DNA from: Cornus controversa
Lineage: Eukaryota; Streptophyta; Magnoliopsida; Cornales; Cornaceae
Length of the DNA stretch: 64,000 nucleotides
Reading direction: 5' to 3'
Assembly: GCA_026545225.1 (NCBI GenBank)
Contig: CM048845.1
Location: forward strand, 77,958,533 to 78,022,532
Made by a program: the position numbers and the translations under genes. Of the stretch, positions 47,801 through 59,800 are shown piece after piece (position 1 is the first letter of the stretch; each line of letters begins with the position of its first letter). The notes beneath the pieces were generated by a model that was not told the origin of the DNA, searched no databases, and worked only from the letters and a program-made list of their open reading frames with translations.

Positions 47801-50800
47801 AATATGAATATATTATACATGTAATAACTATTGCAATCCCCAATATATTAGAAAGTTAAATATGTTGTTGGAAAATAAAAAGGGACATCAAATATATACA
47901 TAGAAAGAAAAGGGCTATATCATTTATACGTAATAACTGTTGCATACCCAATGTATCAGGAAGCTAAAAGTAAAAACTGTTGAGGGGTAAAAAAAAGAGT
48001 CACTAAGTGAAGTTAGTCAGACCTCAATCTGTTGGTTTTCTATTCTTCTACAGACATATCACTATGCAACCAAAATAATTTGAATAGTTTTCTATGTTCA
48101 GGTAAACCTCCATTTTACCCAATCTAAAGTTCCCATTATATCAATTATATGTTCCAATGTTCAAATGAAGGAAAATTATTGAAAACCAAATGCTTTTATC
48201 TAAACACAATAGCAAAGTAAATTTTGCAAGGGAGCACAAAAAATAAGTTTAGTAAGATCTATATTGCCTACCTCAAAACATGCCAAGTTTGAGCATACCT
48301 GATCAGCTGGCTATGTTTGAAGTTTAGAATAATATTTGTATGTTGGCAAATTCCATTGCAAGTTATGTTTTATGCTAGGGAGTGTGAACAAAATGTAATG
48401 TGAGTCCGGTTCGTCATGAATCATTGCCGGTCACCTTTGCCGATGAAGATAAAGCTCACTGAAGTATGGAGATGGAAGTTACATCGAAATATCTCAACAA
48501 TGTAGTCCATGAGGTTCAATCACATTAAGAAAAGGTATGTAAGACCTTAGAGAACTTCGGAAATAAGTTGGTAAAAACTTAGATAGTTTGGACCACCTTT
48601 CACCTATGTTTTGAACATGGATAAAATTCATATATTAACCTAGGATGATTTGGATACTTTGAAAAAGGTTTTTTAATGTTTTCAAGAGTAAAAATATGTT
48701 TTAAAAACCTTGGAACATTCCCTGTCAAGCGTTTTCCAATACATTCTTATAAAAAAAACCCTTGGAACATGATTTGAGTGGTCCTTGAAACAATATCCAC
48801 ATAGGTGTTTGTATTCAGTTAAATTCTGACATGTCTTATTTTTGCTATATCTCATTCCATACTTTGAGTTTCGAGATAATTTTTATATGGTCAGAAAACA
48901 GACTCCATAAGCTTTCCAACGATATATTATTGGCTCAATTTCGAGTTTGTTTGACCATTCAATGAGCCCTCATTGAAAAGTTTCCAGAATACTATTGTAC
49001 CGGTTGTGGCTTGTCTTGAACTAGTTGAACTTGGTCCAGAATGATCTTAAGCCGATAGAACCATCCTTGTACCGGTAGAACTTGCCTAGAGTCAATTCTA
49101 ATGTAAATTTGATGTGATTCAAGTCCGAATTGGATGTGAACTCAACAAAAACAAGTCCATTCGATGCTTAATTGATTTCTAATCATTCTAGGACTTGAAT
49201 AAGGGTTTCTAAAGCATATATAAAGGAGTTTAGAACTCATATAAATGAGAGAGAACACACATAAGAGTATAGAAGAGATATTTTGGTAAATCTCTTGTTT
49301 TATTCATTGATATCTTTAGGCTTTCTTCATCACATAGTTGCAATTTGATTAGAGACCATTGATACAACTTTATGATTGATCTGAGAGCAACTTTATTGAT
49401 TTCAATGTATCAACCAAATTTCATCCTCAAATTCATTCAATTTGGATTTTATTTTAAAGAAGCACTGGATCACTACGAAAGGAGTTGATTATTCATCGAG
49501 CAATCATGTTCTACGTCAGCAGTTCGTTTGCAAGATTGTGGGGGTGAGTCTGAGGTTTGTAGTAACTAGACTTGTTCGAATTAGTAACCAGGAGTAAGCC
49601 AGAGACAATTACCAACCAGGTCTTGACAAAGATTATCTGAGCATAAGTCTGAATCCAAATTAGAGTAACTTTGCTTCGATATAGTGGGTTGCTTTGCTCT
49701 CGACTACAGTCCCATGATTTTTTCACGCCTAGGTTTTCTAGTAAAAAACCCGGTGTCTCTCTTACTTTTTACTTTATTTCTTTTATTGCATGCGTATGAT
49801 GATTAATTGGATTAAATTATTAACTTGGTAATAACCAAAGTTAAAATCAATCAAAAGAGCAAACAGACCTATTCATCCTCCCCCCCGGCCAGTCTCATAA
49901 GCTTCTGCTGACATTACTCTCAAGCGGCATCAAAACTTAGTATCTGGTAGACTATGTGATGCAAGACGGGTAGGGCCGCTTCAATATCAAAATTGATGTA
50001 GAATAAGAGAGAGTGAGAGATAAGAGAAGAAAGGAGAAGAAGAAGAAATAGGGAGGGAAGAAATTTCTATAATCACTCAATTCAATATTCAATAGTCATC
50101 AAAAGGTGTCTTTTCTATTAGAGTTATTATATTTAATAAGGGTAGAATAGTCTTTTACTTTATTTTGTTTGTAAGCCTATATATATTCTCTTTATTAGGT
50201 TTTCATGGGTTGTAACTTTGCATTGAGATCATAATAGAAATCCTAGCCCCTTTTTCTTTTTATCTCTTCTTCTCTCTCTTTACAATTCTCACATGGTATC
50301 AGGGCAATAATCTAGATGAATCCTTTGATTGGTAATCACATGGAAGAACTGTACATCCCATCTACGTTGACCGCGGATCCAACTCCGCGGTGAGTTGGCT
50401 GGGGGTTGCAGGGGGCAACGCGCCCCTGCTACCCCGAAATTTTTTTTTTGGGGCGTTTTGGCATCGATTTGATTCCGGTATCGCTTCCGTTTAGCATCAA
50501 ACTGTTCCGATTCGCACCGTTTGTCTCTGGTATTTGGCTTTCACCTCTCTTCGTACTTATTTTGATTAATCGTACCGTTCCGATTAGCACCGTTCGTCTC
50601 TAGTATTTGACTTTCTCCTCTCTTCGACATGGCTGGTGAAAAAGATGACTCGCTTCAGTCTATTAGTGTGAGATTAGATGGAAAGAATTATTCGTATTGG
50701 AGTTATGTGATGAAAATTTTTCTTAAAGGCAAAAATATGTGGGGTTATATTAGTAAAATTTCGGGTCAACCCAAGAATGAAACGGCTGAAAATTATGCAG

Positions 50801-53800
50801 ATCTGTTAGATGTTTGGGAAGCAAATAATTCAAAAATTATCACTCGGATCAACAATTCTGTTGAACATTCGATAGGTACACAGTTGTCAAGAGTGTACAC
50901 ACAGTTTAACTTCGCAAAACAATATCAGTTAGAATCTGATATTCGAGCTTTTGAACAGAAAAATATGAGTATTCAGGAGTTCTACTCTGCAATGACATAT
51001 CTTTGGGACCAGTTGGCTCTCACGGAATCAGCAGAGCTACGAGCATGTGCACCGTATATTGCTCGAAGGGAGGAACAACAACTAATTCAGTTTTTGATGG
51101 CTCTTCGTGATGATTTTGAGGGACTTCGTGGGTCAATTCTGCATCGCAGCCCACTTCCTTCTGTTGATTCAGTGGTCAGTGAGTTGTTGGCTGAGGAGAT
51201 ACGTTTTAAGTCTCAGGCAGGAAAAGGAATTCTCCCAACACCTAATCCATCTGTTTTAACAGTTCCTTCTAGACTACCTTTCAACTATCAGAACAAGACT
51301 CACGTGAAGGTTGGTTTTGATGAATGTAGTTTCTATAAGCAGAAGGGCCATTGGAAAGCTCAATGTCCAAAACTTTTGAGTAGAGCTCAGCCATAACAAC
51401 AACAGCAGAAGCAACAGCCTCCTCCATGAAAATTGGGAAATCAATCACAATAAGCTTATAGGCCTCCGCAACCTAATACTGCAGCAGTTGTACCACCATC
51501 AGACTCATTTGGTTTTGGAGTTTCATCATCTTCTAATTCCACAGTTGCCACCCTCGCTGACCAGTTTCAGAAGTTCCTTGCCACACAGCCACATGTTATG
51601 TCCACCTCTTCTCCAATAGGTCAGTTATCTTCTAGTTCTTCAAGTATGTCTTCTTCCATATGGATCTTAGATTCTGGAGCTTCACATCATATGTCACCTG
51701 ATTCGTCATCTTTTGCTTCTTTATGTCCTATATCCTCTATGTCTGTCATGACTGCTGATGGCACTCCTATGCCTTTAGCAGGTGTTGGTTCTGTTGTCAA
51801 ACCTAATTTATCTCTTTCTAGTGTTTATCACATTCCCAAACTCACGATGAATCTAGTTTCCGTTGGTCAGTTATGTGACTCTGGTTACTCAATATCTTTT
51901 TCTTCTTCTTCTTGTCTTGTGCAGGATCCGCAATCCCAGAAGCTGATTGGGATAGGCCTTAGGCAGGGGGGACTTTACATTTTGGACGAGCTAAAAGAAC
52001 CAGTGGACTTGTCATCTTTTCATTTGAATTCTTCTTCTTCTAGTTTTTATTTATGGCATTCTCGCCTTGGTCATGTTTTGGCCTCTCGTTTAAGATACTT
52101 AGCATTTACAGGAGCATTAGGAAATTTGCAAACTCATAACATTTCTGATTGTAGTGGTTGTAAACTGGCAAAATTTTCTGCTTTAGCTTTTAATCTAAGT
52201 ATTTCTTCTTCTCTTGCACCATTTGACTTGGTACATTCTGATGTGTGGGAACCTTCTCCCGTTGCCACAAAAGGGGGGTCTCGATATTATGTTTCCTTTA
52301 TTGATGATTGCACTCGTTATTGTTGGGTTTATCTTATGAAATATCGTTCTGAATTTTTTAGTATTTATAATGCTTTTCAGGCCCTTGTTAAAACTCAACA
52401 TTCTGCTGTTATTAAGTGCTTTAGATGTGATTTGGGTGGGGAGTACACTTCTAATAAATTCTGTGAATTACTTGTCTTAAATGGAATTGTTCATCAAACT
52501 TCTTGTACAGATACTCCTGAGCAAAATGGTGTTGCTGAGAGAAAACATAGGCACATTATTGAAACTGCTCGTTCTCTCTTATTGTCTGCTTCAGTTCCTA
52601 GTGAATTTTGGAGATAAGCAGTTCTTACTGCTGTCAACTTAATTAATAAGATTCCATCTTCTCATATCTTAGGTTTATCATCTTTTGAAAAGTTATATGG
52701 GCATGCTCCTGATTATTCTTCTTTGAAAGTTTTTTGTTGTACTTGTTTTGTTCTCCGTCCTCGTGTAGAGCGTAGCAAGTTATCTTCTCGCTCTGTCATT
52801 TGTGTTTTTCTTGGCTATGGTGAGGGTCAAAAGGGATATCGGTGTTTTGATCCAATTACATAAAAACTCTATGTATCTCGTCATGTTTTGTTTCTTAAGC
52901 ATATACCATTCTTTTCTATTCCTGCTAGTACTCATAACATGACCAAATCTGACCTCATCCATATTGATCCTTTCTCTGATGATACTGATAATTTGTCTTC
53001 TCAAGACCATATTGACTCACAAAATGTTTCTAGTCCTCGTGTTCCTCTTGCTCCTTTTCCTCATCATTTTTCTCGCAGGGTTCGCACTGAGAGTTCTGCA
53101 GATACTGGTCCTTTGCTCTCTGATACACCTAAAACTCCCTCTCTTCCTATAGCCACCCAAGCAGTTCATGAGACTGTGGATCCTCCTTCTCGTTATCCTC
53201 AACGTACTCGTAAGTCCACTCAACTACCAGACTTTGCTTATTCTTCTTATTCATATTCTTTTACTTCCTTTTTAACTTCTATTCACTGTCTCTCTGAGCC
53301 TCTATCCTATAAAGAGGCAGTTCTTGATCCTCTTTGGCAGCAGGCTATGGCTGAGGAACTCTCTGCTTTGCATTAGACAGATACTTGGGATTTGGTACTG
53401 CTACCGCCTGGTAGAAGTACGGTTGGTTCTCGTTGGGTTTATAAAATCAAAACCAAGTCTGATGAGTCAGTTGAGCAGTACAAAGCTAGATTGGTTGCCC
53501 AGGGATTTTCTCAACAGTATGGTATGGATTATAAGGAGACCTTTGCTCCTGTTGCAAAAATGACTACTGTTCGTACTCTTATTGCAGTTGCCTCTATTCG
53601 TCAGTGGCATATATCTCAGATGGATGTTAAAAATACTTTCTTGAATAGTGATCTTCAAGAAGAAATTTACATGATTCCCCCTCCTGGTATTTCTCATAAT
53701 CCTGGATATGTTTGCAGGCTCAAGAAAGCTGTATATGGTCTCAAACAGGCATCCCGGGCCTGGTTTGAGAAGTTCTCTATTGTGATTACCTCTTTTGGTT

Positions 53801-56800
53801 TTTGCTCAAGTCATCATGATTCAGCTCTCTTTATCAAGAGTACCTCTGCAGGTCGTATTCTTCTTTCCTTGTATGTTGATGGCATGATTATTACTAGTGA
53901 TGATGTTGATTGGATTGCAGTGTTTAAGTCAGAATTAGCTCGACAATTTGAAATGAAGGACTTGGGCTCTCTTCGTTATTTTCTAGGTATTGAAGTAGCA
54001 TTCTCTCCAAAAGGCTATCTTCTATCTCAGTCAAAGTACACAACTGACATTCTTGAGCGTGCTCACCTCACTGATACTAAGACTGCTGATACTCCTCTTG
54101 AGCTTAATGTTCGATATTCTCCTTCTGATGGTACCCCTTTGCCAGATCCTACTTTATATCGTACTATTGTTGGTAGCCTAGTATATCTCACTATTACACG
54201 TCCAGATATTGCATATGTTGTTCACATTGTTAGTCAATTTGTTGTTTCACCAACTACAGTTCATTGGGTTGCTGTTCTTCGTATCCTTCGGTATCTTCGA
54301 GGCACTCTCTTTCAGAGTCTTTTACTTCCATCGACCTCTTCTTTGGAGCTGCGTACATACTCAGATGCTGATTGGGCTAGTGATCCAATAGATCGCAAGT
54401 CTATCACAGGTTTTTGTATATTTTTGGGTGATTCTCTTATTTCTTGGAAGAGTAAGAAACAGACTGTCGTTTCTAGATCTTCCACAGAAGCTGAATATCG
54501 TGTTATGGCATCTACTACCACTAAGATAGTTTGGTTACATTGGTTGCTTGCAGACATGGGTGTTTCTCTTTCTCATCCCACTCCTATGCATTGTGACAAC
54601 AAGAGTGCTATTCAGATTGTTCACAACTCCGTTTTTCATGAGCGAACCAAGCATATTGAGATTGACTGTCATCTCACTCGACATCACCTTAAGCATGGCA
54701 CTATTACTTTGCCCTTTGTCACATCTTCCATGCAGCTTGCAAACTTGTTTACAAAGTCACATCCTATTCCGCGTTTTCATTTTTTGGTTGACAAACTCTC
54801 GATGCTTTTAGCAGCCGCATCGTGAGTTTGAGAGGGGATATTAGAGTTATTATATTTAATAAGGGTAGAATAGTCTTTTACTTTATTTTGTTTGTAAGCC
54901 TATATATATTCTCTTTATTAGGTATTCATGTTTGTAACTTGCATTGAGATCATAATAGAAAACCTAGCCCCTTTTTCTTTTTATCTCTTCTTCTCTCTCT
55001 TTACAATTCTCACATTTTCAATATCACAACCCACATATATATATAAGCATCAAAATAGAATCCTAATGAAACTCAAACTTCTAAAAATAAAATCCTAAAT
55101 TATTAAGTTACTAAAATACCATAAAATTAAAATATAACCAAAATAATAATAATAAATGGACAAAATTTTCTAATTATATTTTTTTCCCCATTTTTTATAT
55201 TTGGCGTGAGTCGTGCACTTCAAGCTCTCGGGCCATGTCCCATTCTCCATCACTGTGTCCAGAAAATATGATTATTCTAAGTGTTCATCTATTATGTTAG
55301 AAAGAGTGGCTTTGGGCACATCATATCCTGACTTGATCAGCAACAAAAGATTTATAAAATAAATAAACAATGAAGGTATGTGCTTCCTCTCCTGAATCGT
55401 CATTCCTCACCAATCAAAAATAACTTCGAATTAATAGAGTGAACAAATACTTTATTTTTGATCAAACAGAACCAACTAAAATGTCACCCACATTGAAAAT
55501 AGTCATATAATCATTTTTTTTCTTTTTCTTTTTATTGGATATAAAATATTAGTATCCCTATAATTGGAGTGAAAAATATCAACTCAAATGAACTCTTTTA
55601 CAAATGAAGCTTTATTAAAAGCGAGAAAAATAATAATAACAAAGCCCATGCATATGAGGTATGGAATCAAGTATCAAGATGATAACATCACAACTTAAAA
55701 AGAGTCTAAGTGATCAACAAAGGAAGAACCAACCCTCTTCCCGGCAAGACTCCAAAGGAAAAGCCTTTTTTTTAATTGGGTAAAGCAAAGGAAAAGCTTT
55801 CTTGGCAAAATGTAATTTCAACTTTACAACCAGAGTTTAAAAAAATAATAAGAAAAAGCCCATTGCTTGCAAACACCTGTATTCAGCTTATTACCAGCAT
55901 TAATTCAGCATCCTACAAATCAAGCCATGACCACAAATAAAAGGAGCCACAACTAGTGAAACCAATATTAATTGAAGTGAAAGTTAAATCCCAAGCTACT
56001 TGACAATAAGGAAATATGCAAACCACCAATTAAACCTCTCAATTCCCTGCTGCCCATGGCCAACCCACTCAATAAAAAATAAAAAAGAAGAAAAAGAAGA
56101 AGAGGAGGAGGAGGAAATACACACACAACGTGTTTACCCAGTTGCTGCAATTTCTACTAATAAAACTAATCACTTTTAAACATTTATCACTAACTACCTA
56201 AGAAGAACGGACACGGACACGGACACGGACACAAGACACAGGTACGACACGACAGGGACACGACGATACGGCAAATATCAAAAAAATAGGACCCGGCAAG
56301 GATATGGCAATAAAATAATAATATAATTTTTTTTATTATACATAAATATTTAATTTTTGTTCAATTGCTAATTTATATTCATAAACATAACCCATTTAAA
56401 TGAGGCCCAACAAATAGCCCATACTTCTCTTAAGAACATAAAAAGTCCACAAGCCCAAGTTTCTTTAAAATACAAACTATATATATATATATATATTTGT
56501 ATTCAAAACACAATTCTTAGGCATCTAACCAAACATTCTGGAAAAAAAAAAGTAAGAAATGAAATCTTATCCCATATCTCTTTCAACTTAAATCACGACT
56601 CTCAAGATTCTCTCTCTTCCAGATCCAGCCGGCTCATCTCCTCCAGTCCTCCACCTCTTCACCTCTCTCTTCCTCACTCTTTCATTCACAATTCTCGGTT
56701 CTCTCTCTCTGCCAATCTTCTCTCTTATCCCCTCCATCTCCAATTATTTAGATCTATCTCATCTCTCTTTTCCTCACTCTTTCATTCACAGTTCTCGGTT

Positions 56801-59800
56801 CTCTCTCTCTCTCTCTCTCTACCAATCTTCTCTATCATCCCCTCCATCTCCAAAAATTTAGATCTATCTCACTTTACACATCTCCCAGAATGAATACACA
56901 CACACACACACACATATATATGTATATATATCATCTTCACCATCTTTTTTCTTCAAAGAAAAAAAAAACATCCAAACTGCCGTGTCCCCTCCGATGTCCT
57001 CTGCTTGTCCTCTGGCGTGTCTGGTCTAAAAAAAAAAGGGACATTTCAACGACGTGTCGGACACGTGTTCGAGGCTCTAACACGTGTGTCCGTGTTGGAT
57101 ACATGTCCAACCCTTATATGGCACCTTGTTTGAACATGTCGGTGCTTTATAGCTAACTACTGATGAACTTGAGAGCACCATCTTTGCAGGAATTGAATGG
57201 ATTCAAGCCCTATTTGTTAAATCCTCATCAAACTTCACAAAGAACATATTACTTTCACTCCTATACCAAGTGACTAAATCACCTGCGCCTCTATTGAGTT
57301 ACAAAGTTTTTGAGTAAAAACATACCATTTTTCAAACTCTTGCAACGTAGAAATGCATAATGATCGTCTAAAAATTTATCGTGCACCATCTGTAGCAAAC
57401 CTGTCAACAGAGCTAGCAATCCGAACGGTATGGAAGAGACTTCTAAGACACAACATGGAAGAGTCACAATATTAAAGAGCCAGGTCCAAGAATGAAGAAT
57501 GGGTAAAATTACTTAAAGAATACGAGCTTTGGATGATACCCGAGGCATAAAATAAGAATTTTCTACTGGATCTTTCAAGTTTTATATGCCCACCTATACC
57601 AAATTTGAACCCTTCTCCTTTATGCCCATTCATGAGATCCTTGGCAAAGGCCAGCTCAATAGCATTCCTAATCCAAAGCTCTCTTTTAAAAGGGCGTACT
57701 TCTAAAATGCGATTTGTCTTTCATTGCAAGTCGCTATAAATACCTGCCCTTAGGGTTATGGCTCATAAGCACACGAGAACCTAATATACTATTACAGAAA
57801 AAGCGATAATAACTTCTCCACCTCCATGTAGCACTTCCAAACTTATCAACCATCCATTTAATCATAGTGTCCACCAACTCCATCACTCTGTTCATCTATG
57901 TAATTGAATACCAAGTCGTTACTTTAAGCATGCTATCTAGAATTAACTTCTTTACTTGCACTCATCCAATTATCCAAAATAGCAAAGAAACTTTTATCTA
58001 CTTTTCACTACATCCAAATGCAACTACAACATCCCTTTTTTTACTAAGTACCTCAAAGTTGATTCAACACATTATTTAAGAATAAACCCCTAACATTTAC
58101 TCAAATATTTTCATGCTCATAACTTTATATTGGTTTTACCACAACTGCTCCATTCTTTAAGGAGAATGCATTCATGTAACTAAAATGAGGGTTTTAAGAT
58201 GGATGATAAGAGGGACTAGAGGAGATAAGATTAATAATCAATGTGTGAGAAAAAACCAGAATTGGTTCCTATTAGTGATAAAATAAGAGAAAACATGATT
58301 AGGTGGCATGGAGATATACAATGGGACCCATGGATATGCACCAGTAAGAAGAAGAAGAAGAAGATTTGTTTGTATCTAGAGGTAAGAGATAAAAAGACCA
58401 ACCAAAACAACCATGAGATAAAGTAATTAGAGATTATTTTAAAAAAAATAAAATAAAATAAGAAATATGCCTTATAATAGAAAAGAATGAAAAAGAGAAT
58501 TTATGTTAAAGGTAAGGATGATGTGATGATGTCAGTTACCTAACATAACTCTCCTTTTTTTCGGACTTAGGACCTATAGTGTAAGGATAAGACACTGGCA
58601 CTGTATTAGTGGAGCCAGTTTTAGTAGTAAATGATTATAGTAATAATGTTGGCTAATTGAAAACTTATAAGCTAATTTTCATATAGCTCTTCTCCCTTTC
58701 ATTTTAACATTTAATAATAAAACTACTCCTAATAATAAAATCAGAGATTAATCCTCATATAATTGTTTATTACGCATCGATTAAACGTATACTAACAATA
58801 ATGCAATTACATAGAACTTTAAGGAATTATCGTGATATGTATTATACACAGTTGCAATTATAAATGACTTTACACCTATCACACAACAGCGAGTATGTGT
58901 GTCAGGTGTAAGCATGTATTTAAATGTGGTATTTATCAAAGGAAAAAGGCGGGGTGACGAAACTTTAATTTTTTTTTAATATTTCTTTTTATTTAAAAGG
59001 CAAATGGGGCTTTTATGTAACATTGAGTGTTCAACACAACACTTCACTCAATCTTAAAGCAATAATATAAAAACACAATATATTTGAATTATCGGATGCA
59101 CTTACTAGGTGAATGCTCAACAAGATATGGCGGACACAAAAGAAAAATTCTACAAGAAGTTATTAAGAGAGAAAAAACTATGCTTACACCAAGTGAAACT
59201 TGACTTTGACCCCATATATATATACATATTCTACATGTGCACAGGCAATAAGATTATTGCCATTGCCCATTAATATTAAAGCTTGTGTTGATCCTAGCAT
59301 AGAAATGGAAGAAGAAAATGGATACATGTATTGCAGGAAGGAGATGCTAGCCAACAACCATTACAGCTTAATGATCAAATAATGTATGTTACTTCTTTTG
59401 GAATTTGCACACAGTGCACAGGCATTAGGCTGGTTTTGAGGAGGAAAAGAAAGGACTTCCCTCTGACGTTCTAAGTAACACTATCCAGTATGAAGTGTCT
59501 AACTAAAAGCAATTACTAGCAATCAACAAGTCAGCATGACTACGTTAGCTTTCCATAAAAGAGTTTTGCTTAAAGCAAAGAAGATTTGTAATTGCTAAAA
59601 TGATAAATGGGAAATAAGAACTAATGCTACAAGATGGGAACCAAGGTAACTTACTTCCCATGGGCAGTTTCTCCGGAAAGCATGACTGCATCAGCCCCTT
59701 CCCGTACTGCAATTGCAATATCAGAAACTTCTGCCCTTGTTGGGGTCGGATGATTAATCATGCTTTCCAGCATGTTTGTTGCCACAATCACCGGTTTCTG

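Larger units (their letters stand above)
50116..55014 (+). mobile_element. complete Ty1/copia retrotransposon, TSD TTTTC
   Basis: 4,899 bp bounded by LTRs and by TTTTC on both sides (50111-50115, 55015-55019). The primer site TGGTATCAGGGC begins at 50294 and a purine run GAGAGGGGA precedes the 3' LTR. One gag-pol frame runs 50629-54825 in copia order (Gag, protease, integrase, reverse transcriptase, RNase H). It is broken by six in-frame stops but no frameshift. It is inserted antisense to the host pyruvate kinase gene, inside its 12.9-kb intron. The LTRs differ by about three substitutions and two single-base gaps by eye, so it is young. Confidence 0.97.
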
